Assembly: GCF_003148685.1 (NCBI RefSeq)
Contig: NZ_QGGR01000019.1
Span: 62,001 to 126,000, forward strand
DNA: 64,000 nucleotides
Direction of reading: 5' to 3'
Source of the DNA: Actinoplanes xinjiangensis
GTDB taxonomy: Bacteria; Actinomycetota; Actinomycetes; Mycobacteriales; Micromonosporaceae
The position numbers were made by a program, and so were the translations under genes. Below, in pieces: positions 41,316 to 49,895 of this stretch (the first letter of the stretch is position 1; every line of letters begins with the position of its first letter). Below the pieces are notes generated by a model, which saw only the letters and a program-made list of their open reading frames with translations, was not told the origin of the DNA and ran no database searches.

Positions 41316-42802
41316 CGGGCGTCCTCCTGGTCGCCGAAGAGGGAGATGCCGCGCAGCATCAGGGTCTTGACGACGGTGTAATCGTCGATCATCCAGCGCG
41401 GGGCCTCCCGGCCGAACCCGGAGTCCTTGACCCCGCCGAAGGGGATGTGGTCGAGCCGGTAGTTCGAGGAGCCGTTCACGATGAGTCCGCCCACCTCGAG
41501 TTCACGCCACGCGGTGAGGATGCGGCGTACGTCGTGGGTGAACAGCCCGGCCTGTAGGCCGTAGCGGCTGTCGTTGCAGGTGGTCAGCACGTCGTCGAAG
41601 TCGTCGAACGGCCGGACCGCGACGGCGGCGCCGAACACCTCGTCGCGGACGATGCGGGCATCCGGCGGCGGTGAGGCGACGACGGTCGGGATCACCGTCG
41701 CTCCGTCACGGCGGCCGCCGGTGGTGATGGTCGCGCCGGCGTCCGCCGCCTCCCGCGTCCACGAGACGACCCGTTCGGCCGCGTCGTCGTCGACCATCGA
41801 GCCGACGTCGGTGGCCGTGTCGAGAGGGTCGCCGACGGTCAGCTTCTCGACCGCCAGGGTGAACGCGTCGAGGAACTCCTCGTACCGGCTGCGGTGCACG
41901 TAGACGCGCTGCACGGAGATGCAGCTCTGTCCGGAGTTGCTGTAGCCGGTGGCCGCGCAGATCCGGGCGGCGGCGGCGATGTCGGCGTCCTCGCAGACGA
42001 TCGTGGCGGCGTTGCCGCCGAGCTCCATGACCAGGCGTTTGGCGCCGGCCGAGCGGGCCACCGCGGCACCCGTCCCGGGACTGCCGGTGAAGCTGATGAC
42101 GCCGACCTCGGGCGCGGCGCTCAGGGCCGCGCCGACCGCGCCACCGCCGTGCAGCACCTGGACCGCCTCCGGCGGCATCCCGGCGTCGAGCAACAGCCGC
42201 ACCACCGCCGCGGACGACGCCGGAGCCTGGGGTGGCGGTTTCACGATCGTCGTGTTGCCGGCCGCGAACGACGCGGCGAGCTTGTGGGCGAGCAGGTTGG
42301 CCGGTGCGTTGAACGGGGTGATCGCGAGAGCGACACCGACCGGGGCGCGGTGGGTCAGCGCGGTGTTGCCCACGCCGCGGGCCCAGCCCGCCACCGGGAG
42401 GACCTCCCCGCCGATGCGGCGGGCCTCGGCGGCGGAGACCGCGAAGGTGTCGGCCACCCGGTCGATCTCCCCGCGCCCGTCCTTGACCGGCTTGCCGAGT
42501 TCCAGCGCGAGCAGCCGGGCCAGCTCGTCCCGCCGTGCCAGTGCCTCGCCGGCGGCGCGTTCCAGCACGCCGGCGCGTGCCGCGGGCGACATCCGGGCGA
42601 CCGCCCTGGCACCGCGGCGCGCATACCCCAGGGCCGTCTCGACGTCGTGATCGCCGGCCTGCCGGGCGGTGCTGACGACGGCCCGGGTCCAGGGACCGAC
42701 CCGGTCGGCCCGCGGTCCGTCGCTCACCCACTCGCCGGCGATCAGGCATCCGACCGTGGCCGGTGCGTCGTCCGGGACGGCATGGCCAGGACTGTCAATC
42801 AT
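41312..42802 (-). CDS. NAD(P)-dependent aldehyde dehydrogenase
   Basis: 496 residues from ATG at 42802 (AAGGGG upstream). Catalytic landmarks are ITPFNAPANLLAHKLAASFA, ISFTGSPGTGAAVARSAGAK, LVMELGGNAATIVCEDADIA with the general-base Glu, and SNSGQSCISVQRVYVHRSRY with the nucleophile Cys; the closing motif is NSSNYRLDHIPFGGVKDSGF. It is an aldehyde dehydrogenase of the succinate-semialdehyde/phosphonate-type lineage. As first gene of the minus operon it is divergent from the CoA-transferase gene. Confidence 0.9.
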   Translation of the reverse strand: MIDSPGHAVPDDAPATVGCLIAGEWVSDGPRADRVGPWTRAVVSTARQAGDHDVETALGYARRGARAVARMSPAARAGVLERAAGEALARRDELARLLALELGKPVKDGRGEIDRVADTFAVSAAEARRIGGEVLPVAGWARGVGNTALTHRAPVGVALAITPFNAPANLLAHKLAASFAAGNTTIVKPPPQAPASSAAVVRLLLDAGMPPEAVQVLHGGGAVGAALSAAPEVGVISFTGSPGTGAAVARSAGAKRLVMELGGNAATIVCEDADIAAAARICAATGYSNSGQSCISVQRVYVHRSRYEEFLDAFTLAVEKLTVGDPLDTATDVGSMVDDDAAERVVSWTREAADAGATITTGGRRDGATVIPTVVASPPPDARIVRDEVFGAAVAVRPFDDFDDVLTTCNDSRYGLQAGLFTHDVRRILTAWRELEVGGLIVNGSSNYRLDHIPFGGVKDSGFGREAPRWMIDDYTVVKTLMLRGISLFGDQEDAR

Positions 42803-42838
42803 CGGCACCCCTTCGAGCGAACCGCTTGGTAGTCCATG

Positions 42839-42873
42839 TGGACCACTCTGTGGACTAGGTGTAACGTACGGGC
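42839..42873 (+). promoter_or_regulatory. Duplicated promoter/operator box, copy 2 (ahead of CoA-transferase)
   Basis: TGGACC (42839-42844), 17 bases, TAACGT (42862-42867). The 35 bp match 37015-37049 except at three positions. Here the left side also forms GTCCA-TG-TGGAC (42833-42844), an inverted pair typical of an operator half. The block lies in the 193-base gap between the divergent aldehyde dehydrogenase and CoA-transferase genes, so a bound regulator could act on both. Confidence 0.68.
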
Positions 42874-42995
42874 CGCGGAGACCCCCTGGCAATGGCCGAC
42901 TCCGCGGTTGTTTCGGGGAAGTGAAAGCCGCACTGCTCCGCCGCCTGACCGCCATGCCGGGCCGCACGCCCGATGACGACCGAGGGGCACGTCTC

Positions 42996-44174
42996 ATGGA
43001 TGACGACCGACCGTTGCACGGCGTCCGGATTCTGGACCTGACCAACGTCCTGGCCGGCCCGTACTGCAGCTATCACCTGATGCTTCTCGGCGCGGAGGTC
43101 GTCAAGATCGAGAGGCCCGGCGACGGCGATCTGGCCCGCAGGCTGGGCCCGGAGCCGGGGTTGAACCGGGCCGCGATCGGAGCCTCCTTCCTCGCCCAGA
43201 ACGCGGGGAAGAAGTCCGTCGAACTCGACCTCAAGGACGCCACCGACCGCGCGACCTTCGAAGCCCTGCTCACCGGCGCCGACGTTCTGCTGGAGAACTT
43301 CCGCGCCGGTGTCCTGAGCCGGATCGGATACGGCTGGGAGACCCTGCACCGGATCAACCCGCGCCTGGTGTACTGCGCCATCTCCGGTTTCGGCCAGACC
43401 GGGCCGATGCGCCAGGCGCCCGCGTACGACCAGATCATCCAGGGCCTGTCCGGGATGATGAGCGTCACCGGCACACCGGAGACCGCCCCCCTGCGGGTCG
43501 GGTTCCCGGTCTCCGACACCATCGGTGGCCTGGTCGCCGCCATGACGATCGCCGCCGCGCTGGCCGGGCGCTCGAGAACCGGCAAAGGCGTGTGCCTGGA
43601 CGTCTCCATGCTGGAGACCTCGCTGTCGGCGATGGGATGGGCCGCCTCGAACTTCCTGGTCAGCGGCGTCCCCCCGGAGCCGATGGGCGACCAGAACGCC
43701 ACCGCCGCACCCTCGGGCACCTTCCACGCCGCGGACGGGCCCCTCAACATCGCCGCCAACCGGCAGGAGCAGTTCGCCACCCTCTGCCGGCTCATCGAGC
43801 GCCCCGACCTGCTCACCGACAGGCGCTTCGCCGACCGCGAGGCGCGCAAACAACACCGCGCGGCGCTCAACGACGAGATCAACAAAGCCCTGCGCAGCCG
43901 GCCCGCCGTCGAGTGGGAACACACCCTGTCGGCGGCCGGCGTGCCCGCGGCCCGCATCCTCACCGTCCCGCAGGCGATGGAACTCGACCAGCTGAAAACC
44001 CGCGGCTTCCTCACCGACCTGGAGTTCCCGGGCGACCCGGACCGGACGTTGCGGGTCACCGGCAACGGGGTGCTCGTCAACGGCGAAGCCCTGCGACCCC
44101 GCACACCGCCGCCACTACTCGGCGAGCACAACCACGAATTCAAGACCACCGCGGACGAGGTGACGGCACCATGA
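42996..44174 (+). CDS. CaiB/BaiF-type (class III) CoA-transferase
   Basis: 392 residues from ATG at 42996 with GAGGGG upstream; an in-frame GTG at 42921 after GGGGAA is an alternative. Family motifs are LHGVRILDLTNVLAGPYCSY, LGAEVVKIERPGDGDLARRL (with the Asp expected to carry CoA further on), NAGKKSVELDLKDATDRATF, CAISGFGQTGPMRQAPAYDQ and GLSGMMSVTGTPETAPLRVG. It transfers CoA between carboxylic acids without free energy loss. It overlaps the citryl-CoA-lyase-like gene by ATGA, so the activated acid is probably the substrate of that lyase. Confidence 0.9.
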   Translation: MDDDRPLHGVRILDLTNVLAGPYCSYHLMLLGAEVVKIERPGDGDLARRLGPEPGLNRAAIGASFLAQNAGKKSVELDLKDATDRATFEALLTGADVLLENFRAGVLSRIGYGWETLHRINPRLVYCAISGFGQTGPMRQAPAYDQIIQGLSGMMSVTGTPETAPLRVGFPVSDTIGGLVAAMTIAAALAGRSRTGKGVCLDVSMLETSLSAMGWAASNFLVSGVPPEPMGDQNATAAPSGTFHAADGPLNIAANRQEQFATLCRLIERPDLLTDRRFADREARKQHRAALNDEINKALRSRPAVEWEHTLSAAGVPAARILTVPQAMELDQLKTRGFLTDLEFPGDPDRTLRVTGNGVLVNGEALRPRTPPPLLGEHNHEFKTTADEVTAP

Positions 44175-44983
44175 GCCAGGACCGGCCCGAACCCACCGTC
44201 CGGGACGTGTCCGACTGGTGGGCGACGAGCGTCTCGCGCGTCGAACCCAACCGCATCGAACTGCGCGGGCACCCGGTCCAGGACCTGATCGGCTCGATCA
44301 GCTTCGCCGGGATCATCTGGCTGATGCTGCGCGGCGAGAGGGCCACCCCGGGCCAGGAGCGGCTGCTCGAGGCAGCCCTGGTCTCCTCGGTGGACCACGG
44401 GCCGCACGCGCCGTCCATCGCGGTCGCCCGGATGGCGGCGACCTGCGGCATCGGCCTCAACAACGCCGTCGCCACCGGCGTCAACCTGCTGGGTGACGTA
44501 CACGGCGGCGCGGGCGAACAATGCATGACCCTGCTGGACGACGTACGGCGCCTGCACCGCGACGGCGCCGGCCTCACCGACGCCGCCGAGACGACCGTGG
44601 CCTCCTGGCGGGCCCGCTCGAAATACCTGCCCGGCTTCGGGCACCGGTTCCACTCCGTGGACCCCCGCCGCGACCCGCTGCTCGCTCAGGTGCGGCAGGC
44701 CGTCGCCGACCGCGTCGTCGACGGCTCCCACCTGCGCGCCGCCCACGCCGTCGAACGGGTCCTCGCCGAGGGCCGCACCCGGCCCGTGCCGATCAACATC
44801 GACGGCTGTACCGCCGTCGTCTACGCCGAACTGGGCTTCCCACCACCGCTGGCCCGGGGCCTGTTCGTCCTGAGCCGCAGTGTCGGCATCCTCGCCCACG
44901 CCTGGGAGGAGACCGGCCAGGGCCGCCGCAACAAGGGCCCGATGCCGCCGTCCATCCTGCCCACCTTCACCGACGGCCCCTGA
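44171..44983 (+). CDS. Citrate synthase-superfamily CoA lyase (citryl-CoA lyase-like)
   Basis: 270 residues, shorter than citrate synthase because the first helical domain is reduced. Active-site histidines are in SSVDHGPHAPSIAVARMAAT, LLGDVHGGAGEQCM and KYLPGFGHRFHSVDPRRDPL; INIDGCTAVVYAELGFPPPL carries the expected Asp. Such short members cleave citryl-CoA-like thioesters into acetyl-CoA and a 2-keto acid. Coupled to the CoA-transferase gene by ATGA. The actual acyl substrate is not predictable. Confidence 0.82.
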   Translation: MSQDRPEPTVRDVSDWWATSVSRVEPNRIELRGHPVQDLIGSISFAGIIWLMLRGERATPGQERLLEAALVSSVDHGPHAPSIAVARMAATCGIGLNNAVATGVNLLGDVHGGAGEQCMTLLDDVRRLHRDGAGLTDAAETTVASWRARSKYLPGFGHRFHSVDPRRDPLLAQVRQAVADRVVDGSHLRAAHAVERVLAEGRTRPVPINIDGCTAVVYAELGFPPPLARGLFVLSRSVGILAHAWEETGQGRRNKGPMPPSILPTFTDGP

Positions 44984-45036
44984 CCGCGGCGGAATCCCCG
45001 GCGGCATCACCTCGGCCACAGGCCCCTCCCCCCTCT

Positions 45037-45060
45037 GCCGCCGGCACCGGCCGGTGCGGC
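45037..45060. terminator. Palindrome between convergent genes
   Basis: GCACCGGCCGGTGC (45044-45057) is self-complementary and is flanked by GCCG/CGGC. The surrounding GC-rich gap lies between the stop codons of the lyase gene and the large fusion gene. It can fold on both strands and may end both transcripts; the stem is less regular than the other terminators in the window. Confidence 0.4.
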
Positions 45061-47840
45061 TATGCCGCGTCGGCCGGTCTCCGGTTAGCCGGCACGCCGT
45101 CAAGGCGACGACGTGCCGCGGCGACCGCCAGGCGGGCATGCTCCTTCGCCCCGATCTGCGCCACCAGTTGCGCGCGGGGAATCTCCAGGGCGTACGGGAT
45201 ACCGGACGGCAGTGCCGCCAGGATCGCGTCGACGTCGATACCGCCGTCCCCGGGGTAGAGGCGTTCGAACCGTGCGGTGTGGATGAGCTCCTCCCTGGTG
45301 GGCGGCACTCCCGGCGGCGCGTCACAGACGTGGGCGAAGTGGAACCACTCGGCCGGCAGCTCCCGCAGGTCGGCCACGCTGGAGCCGGAGCGGGCGAAGT
45401 GCAGCAGGTCGATCAGGATGCCCGCGTTCGGCTGATCGGCCGCCCGCAGCACCCGGGTCGCCTCGGTGAGATCCGGTGTCTCGGTCCACGAGGGGAACTC
45501 CAGATCCATCGTGAGCCCGAGCGGGCGGGCCATCTGGCACAACCGCGCGTACCGGTCGATCTTGCGGTTGCGGTCCGGATCGGGCAGCTGGACGATGACG
45601 TGGCGCGCACCGAGTTCCGCACCGGCCTCCAGGAAACGCTGGAAGTCACCCGGATCCTCGTCGGGCCCGATCCGGGCCAGTTCGATGTCGAGCACCTCGA
45701 CGCCGGTGGCCGCCAGGCGCACCTTCGTCGTGCGCATCAGGGCGGGGTCGGTGGCCAGCGGATAGTGCGGCTCGACCGGCGTCACCCGGGTCAGGCGCAG
45801 ACCGACATACCGGTATCCGGCGTCGGCGGCGGCCTCGACCAGCTCCGGTGGGGACAGGCTCAACGCCGTCAGGTGGGCCAACGAGTAGTCGTGCTCCCGA
45901 CCGTACGCCGGCTGGGGGGTGTCCCTGAGTCGCCGCAGGCGACGTTGGCGGTGCGCGGCCATCCGCACCGGTGCGCTGCTCGCGGCGCCGTAGCCGGCGT
46001 AGTCGCCGATACGCTGCACCACCTCGAAGAACAGCCGCGAGCCCAGCATCTCGGTGTAGAAGTGCAGGTACTCCCCGCCCTCGTCGCGGTCGTAGAGGAT
46101 CGAGTGCTCACGCAGCGTGGCGAGCAGTTCCGGCTCCGGGGCGAGCCGGGCATCGAGGTCGTCGTAGTAGTTCCGCGGGATCCGCAGCACCGGTGCGCCG
46201 AGCTCGCGCATGGCCTTGGCCGCGGCGATCACGTCGTCGCTGGCGAAGGCGATGTGCTGCGGGCTCGGCACGGCCGGCGCCCAGGAGCCGCGGCGCAGCG
46301 GCGCCGTGTTCAGCGTGATCCGGACGGTGCGCCCGGCATCGGTGGCCGACCGGCTGCGCAGCAACCCGAAGGGGGCGGCGAGTTCCGTGGTCTGGCCCGC
46401 CTGAAGGCCCAGAACCGTACGGTAGAAGAGAGCGACCTGGTCGAAGTCGTCTATCGGCTCGGTGAGAGCGATGTGGTCGGTCCCGGTCACCAGGCCGTCC
46501 GTGCGGGCCTCGCCGTCGGTGGGCCCGAAGTCGGCGAGCCAACCGTTGCCGTCCGCGCCCGCCCGGCAGAAGAAGACCGCCGTCCCGTCGGGGGCCGCCA
46601 CCGAACTGAGGTCGGCCTCCTCCGGTTGACGCACCCGGGGCAGCACCGGAGCGAGCAGCCGGGCGGCACGCTCGGCCGAACTGGCGGGATCGCTGCTCTC
46701 CAGGCCGAGAGCACAGATCGCCGCGGTGCCGGGCGCGACCGTCCGCTGCGACGCGAAGTTGAGCAGGATGCGGGCATCACCCTGCTGCCACAACTGCACC
46801 GGCTTGGAGCGGTGCTGCCCGGTCCGGGCGAACCCGAGCGCGGTCAGGGTCCGGGCGACGACCGGGCCGGAGACGTCGTCGACCGCCAGTTCGGTGAACA
46901 TGTGACCGCCGAGACGTGGCGCCGGCGGCAGGCCGGGCCCGCGCAGTCGCCGACGCGCCACCGGTGGTCCGCCGACGCTGACCGACTCCTGGAGGGCGAG
47001 CAGCGAGCGCATCCCGTCGATGGCGGCGTGCCGGGGGTCGGCCTGGCGGTAGACGTCGTTGAACACCTCCAGTGACAGGGGGCCGTCGAATCCGGTGGCC
47101 AGGACCTGGCTCACGAAGCCGGTCAGGTCGAACGAGCCCAGCCCGGGAAAGAGCCGGTGGTGGCGGCTCCACTCCACGACGTCCATCTTCAGCCGCGGCG
47201 CGTCGGCCAGTTGCAGGTGGAAAACCTTCGCGCCGGGCACCACCCGGATCCCGGCCGGGTCGTCGCCCCGGGACAGGACGTGGAAGCTGTCCAGGCACAG
47301 GCCGAGGGCCGGGTGGTCGGCACGGCGCACGATCCGCCACGCGTGGGCGTACGTGTTCACGAAGCGGCCCCAGGCCAGTGGCTCGTAGGCGATGCGCAGC
47401 CCGCGGGCGGCGGCCCGCTCGGCCAGCTCCCGTAGCTGGTCGGCGGCCAGGTCGTCGTCGTCGACGGCGTCGGGCGACTCCGACGACGCGACCAGCATCG
47501 TGGCGGCGCCGAGTTGTTCCAGGACGCCGAACTTGTGTTCCGCGCGGCGCAGGTTGGCCCGGAAGGTGTCGGGGGCGACGGCCTCGAAGTCGCGGAACGG
47601 CTGGTAGAGGTCGATGGTCAGGCCGCGGCGCGCGCATTCCTGCCGGATCCTCGCCGGTGACCACGCCGACGCGATGAGGTCACTCTCGAAGATCTCGATC
47701 CCGTGGAAGCCGGCTGCCGCCGCGGCGGCGAGTTTGTCCTCCAGGGTCCCGGACAGGCAGGCGGTGGCGATCGTCAGGTGCGGGCCGGTGGACGGGCCGG
47801 CGGTCGCGGTTCGAGCAGCATCATGATCGGCGATGAGCAT
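45060..47840 (-). CDS. Three-module fusion: QuiC-like 3-dehydroshikimate dehydratase / HPPD-like domain / second TIM barrel
   Basis: 926 residues from ATG at 47840 with GAGGAAGG upstream. Module 1 (~25-290) is a xylose-isomerase-type barrel like QuiC: LRIAYEPLAWGRFVNTYAHA, GLCLDSFHVLSRGDDPAG, AKVFHLQLADAPRLK and GPLSLEVFNDVYRQADP supply the expected metal ligands Glu, Asp, Gln and Glu. Module 2 (~310-615) is a vicinal-oxygen-chelate domain like 4-hydroxyphenylpyruvate dioxygenase, keeping a 2-His/1-Glu set (GTDHIALTEP, SPQHIAFASDD, LFFEVVQRIGDY). Module 3 (~650-925) is a second isomerase-type barrel (LTMDLEFPSWTETPDLTEA, GILIDLLHFARSGSS, HFAHVCDAPPG, YALEIPRAQL). Two-module QuiC-HPPD fusions are known; a third barrel is unusual. 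Likely product of module 1: protocatechuate. Confidence 0.8.
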   Translation of the reverse strand: MLIADHDAARTATAGPSTGPHLTIATACLSGTLEDKLAAAAAAGFHGIEIFESDLIASAWSPARIRQECARRGLTIDLYQPFRDFEAVAPDTFRANLRRAEHKFGVLEQLGAATMLVASSESPDAVDDDDLAADQLRELAERAAARGLRIAYEPLAWGRFVNTYAHAWRIVRRADHPALGLCLDSFHVLSRGDDPAGIRVVPGAKVFHLQLADAPRLKMDVVEWSRHHRLFPGLGSFDLTGFVSQVLATGFDGPLSLEVFNDVYRQADPRHAAIDGMRSLLALQESVSVGGPPVARRRLRGPGLPPAPRLGGHMFTELAVDDVSGPVVARTLTALGFARTGQHRSKPVQLWQQGDARILLNFASQRTVAPGTAAICALGLESSDPASSAERAARLLAPVLPRVRQPEEADLSSVAAPDGTAVFFCRAGADGNGWLADFGPTDGEARTDGLVTGTDHIALTEPIDDFDQVALFYRTVLGLQAGQTTELAAPFGLLRSRSATDAGRTVRITLNTAPLRRGSWAPAVPSPQHIAFASDDVIAAAKAMRELGAPVLRIPRNYYDDLDARLAPEPELLATLREHSILYDRDEGGEYLHFYTEMLGSRLFFEVVQRIGDYAGYGAASSAPVRMAAHRQRRLRRLRDTPQPAYGREHDYSLAHLTALSLSPPELVEAAADAGYRYVGLRLTRVTPVEPHYPLATDPALMRTTKVRLAATGVEVLDIELARIGPDEDPGDFQRFLEAGAELGARHVIVQLPDPDRNRKIDRYARLCQMARPLGLTMDLEFPSWTETPDLTEATRVLRAADQPNAGILIDLLHFARSGSSVADLRELPAEWFHFAHVCDAPPGVPPTREELIHTARFERLYPGDGGIDVDAILAALPSGIPYALEIPRAQLVAQIGAKEHARLAVAAARRRLDGVPANRRPADAA

Positions 47841-47963
47841 GGTGCACTGCCTTCCTCGATGGCTTCGCCCGGCTTCGAGACGGGCTCGGCGAGGCGCCGG
47901 GGGACGACGGAAGGTGTATCGCTGCCGAGGGTTCCGCGTGCGGGCGGTGCCGTCGACCACAAT

Positions 47964-47990
47964 GTATGTACTAGTTAGTTAGTTATACGC
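47964..47990. promoter_or_regulatory. AT-rich divergent promoter region
   Basis: GTATGTACTAGTTAGTTAG followed by TTATACGC is the only AT-rich stretch in the 220-base gap between the fusion gene (minus) and the TetR gene (plus). Read on the minus strand TATAAC gives a good -10 element. TTAG repeats with four-base period suggest an operator. It shares GTTAGTTATA with the divergent region at 26995-27004. Confidence 0.4.
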
Positions 47991-48060
47991 GCCGAGTGGC
48001 GGAGGAGGAAGAGCCGCGACCATCGAGACTAAGGTGAATCCTCGATCGAAGGAGGGCCGT

Positions 48061-48720
48061 GTGGCCACGCAGACGCCGGACTCGCCAGCAACGGCCCCCG
48101 TCACCAGAGACGCCGAACGAACCCGGTCCGAGATCCTCGCCGTCGCGACCCGCGAGTTCGCCGACAAGGGCTTCGCCGGCGCCCGGGTCGACGAGATCGC
48201 CGCGAAGACCCGCACCACCAAGCGGATGATCTACTACTACTTCGGCGGCAAGGAAGGCCTGTACATCTCAGCACTCGAGCAGGCCTACACCGGGATCCGC
48301 GCCCTCGAACAGCAGGTCGACGTGGAGCACCTCGACCCCACCGAGGCGATCCGGCAGCTCACCGCCCTCACGTTCGACCACCACGAGTCGCATCCGGACT
48401 TCATCCGGCTGGTCAGCATCGAGAACATTCACTACGCCCGGCACATCGCCCGCTCCGAGATCCTGGCGGGCCTGGCCAACCCGGCACTGGACGCGCTGAC
48501 CCGGATCCTCGAGCGCGGCCGCGCGGCCGGCCGGTTCCGCGACGACGTCGACCCGATCGACGTACACATGATGATCAGCGCGTTCTGCGTCTTCCGGACC
48601 GCCAACCGGTACACCTTCAAGGCGATCTTCAAGCGCGACATGCTCGACCCCGGCCTCCGCGAGCACTACCGGACCATGATCGGTGACCTCGTGCTGGAGT
48701 ATCTGACCGCCGCGGAGTGA
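48061..48720 (+). CDS. TetR-family regulator (probable repressor of the fusion gene)
   Basis: 219 residues from GTG with GGAGGG five bases upstream; a start at 48034 in the same frame is less well supported. The N-terminal domain is DAERTRSEILAVATREFADK, then the helix-turn-helix VDEIAAKTRTTKRMIYYYF and GGKEGLYISALEQAY. The C-terminal helical domain (FDHHESHPDFIRLVSIENIH) resembles those of regulators of aromatic-acid catabolism. It is divergent from the dehydroshikimate-dehydratase fusion gene, a common regulator/target arrangement. Confidence 0.88.
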   Translation: MATQTPDSPATAPVTRDAERTRSEILAVATREFADKGFAGARVDEIAAKTRTTKRMIYYYFGGKEGLYISALEQAYTGIRALEQQVDVEHLDPTEAIRQLTALTFDHHESHPDFIRLVSIENIHYARHIARSEILAGLANPALDALTRILERGRAAGRFRDDVDPIDVHMMISAFCVFRTANRYTFKAIFKRDMLDPGLREHYRTMIGDLVLEYLTAAE

Positions 48721-48748
48721 CCGGTCGCCGCGGCTCTTCTCGCCGCCG

Positions 48749-49411
48749 TCAGGACCTCTGCGCCGATGCGAGGTCGATCGTGTGCTCGGTCGTGTACCGG
48801 TTACACGCGTATTCACGGTCCGTGCCCAGGCATTCTCCCCAGCGCAGGACGAACTCCTCGGTGAAGCGTTTGTCGCGATCGAATGCGGCGACGACCCCGG
48901 CCCTACCGTGGCGCTTGACCGTGATGCCGCCTTCGGAGTCCTCGCACCACGCGGACCCGCCGACGACCCGGTCGTTGCCACTGGAGAACACCACTGTCGG
49001 CAGACTCCACTGGTTGACGGCGTTGTTGCCGTCCGTACGGCAATCCAGTGTCTGCTTCTTCGTGGTGATGTTCGTGGCGACTGCTTTGACCTGCACCGCG
49101 CTGTCCGTCACCACGACGTCGGTGAACGTGATCATGAACAGGTCGACGGCCATGCCGTCAGCCCGGATGTACGGATCGGGCGGGTAGTCCGGCAGCGCGT
49201 AGAAGCCGTTGTGCAGATCGGGCAACCGGCTGTTGTTGACGGCGTCGCCGACTCGCTCCCAGAGGAAGACCAGACAGCTGATCAGCATGATCGGGACGCT
49301 CAGCACACAGATCCAGAACATGCCCATCGCCTGGCGTTCCTGCCGCCAGGGCTCATACACCGGCACGGCTCGGCACCCCCGGCAGATCAGGTCGCCGGAG
49401 GCCCCGCCCAC
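48749..49411 (-). CDS. Membrane-anchored hypothetical protein
   Basis: 220 residues from GTG. A short N-terminal segment with a Cys-x-x-Cys pair (ICRGC) precedes one transmembrane helix (MGMFWICVLSVPIMLISCLV, ~residues 29-50), then a ~165-residue domain likely outside the cell: beta-rich, with VDLFMITFTDVVVTDSAVQV and several cysteines. I do not recognise a family. It is convergent with the TetR gene. An ATG inside (at MGMFW) is a possible start. Confidence 0.5.
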   Translation of the reverse strand: MGGASGDLICRGCRAVPVYEPWRQERQAMGMFWICVLSVPIMLISCLVFLWERVGDAVNNSRLPDLHNGFYALPDYPPDPYIRADGMAVDLFMITFTDVVVTDSAVQVKAVATNITTKKQTLDCRTDGNNAVNQWSLPTVVFSSGNDRVVGGSAWCEDSEGGITVKRHGRAGVVAAFDRDKRFTEEFVLRWGECLGTDREYACNRYTTEHTIDLASAQRS

Positions 49412-49601
49412 ACCGCGGCCCGAGGATCACGTCGCCGGGATCGACCATGACCGGCCAACGCCTCAGCCGGCGGCCGGGGTGTGACCGGCATTCGTTCTTC
49501 ACGCCATCGAGTGATCGATTCCTACCGCGAACCGGCTCGGCCGGGTACCGGCTCGCGGCAACGAGCCCGCACCCGGCCGATCTCAGGCGACGGCCGCCGG
49601 A

Positions 49602-49895
49602 CTACCAGGAGGCCTTGCGGATCCCGGGCAGTTCGCCGCGTAGCGCCATCTCCCGGAATCGCACCCGGGACAGGCCGAAGCGGCTGAACACACCGCGCGG
49701 TCGTCCGTCGATCATGTCCCGGTTGCGGCGGCGCGACGGGCTGGAGTCGCGGGGCAGCCCGGCCAGGGCGCGCATCGCGCCGGCCCGCGTCTCCGGATCG
49801 AGTACCTGCCTCTTGAGTTCGGCGCGGCGGTCGAAGTGCCGGGTGGACAGGTCGGTGCGGCGCTTCTCCCGCTCGGTGAGGCTGCGGCGCGCCAT
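49602..49895 (-). CDS. rpsN: Ribosomal protein S14, zinc-independent paralogue
   Basis: 97 residues. The typical S14 end (RPRGVFSRFGLSRVRFREMA, then LRGELPGIRKASW) is present, but the usual zinc-binding Cys-x-x-Cys sites are absent: the segment reads LPRDSSPSRRRNRDMIDG. It overlaps the L33 gene by ATGA. In actinobacteria such cysteine-free copies replace the zinc-containing ribosomal proteins under zinc limitation and are repressed by Zur; a Zur-like box lies at the start of this three-gene operon. Confidence 0.93.
   Translation of the reverse strand: MARRSLTEREKRRTDLSTRHFDRRAELKRQVLDPETRAGAMRALAGLPRDSSPSRRRNRDMIDGRPRGVFSRFGLSRVRFREMALRGELPGIRKASW

Noticed and set aside
39558..44174. Oxalate degradation (formyl-CoA transferase plus oxalyl-CoA decarboxylase)
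   Set aside because: The CoA-transferase and TPP enzyme are on divergent units with a lyase and an aldehyde dehydrogenase, and the TPP enzyme lacks the pattern I would expect of an oxalyl-CoA decarboxylase.
45060..47840. Third module considered as a separate gene
   Set aside because: There is no stop or new ribosome site between modules; the frame is continuous from 47840 to 45060.
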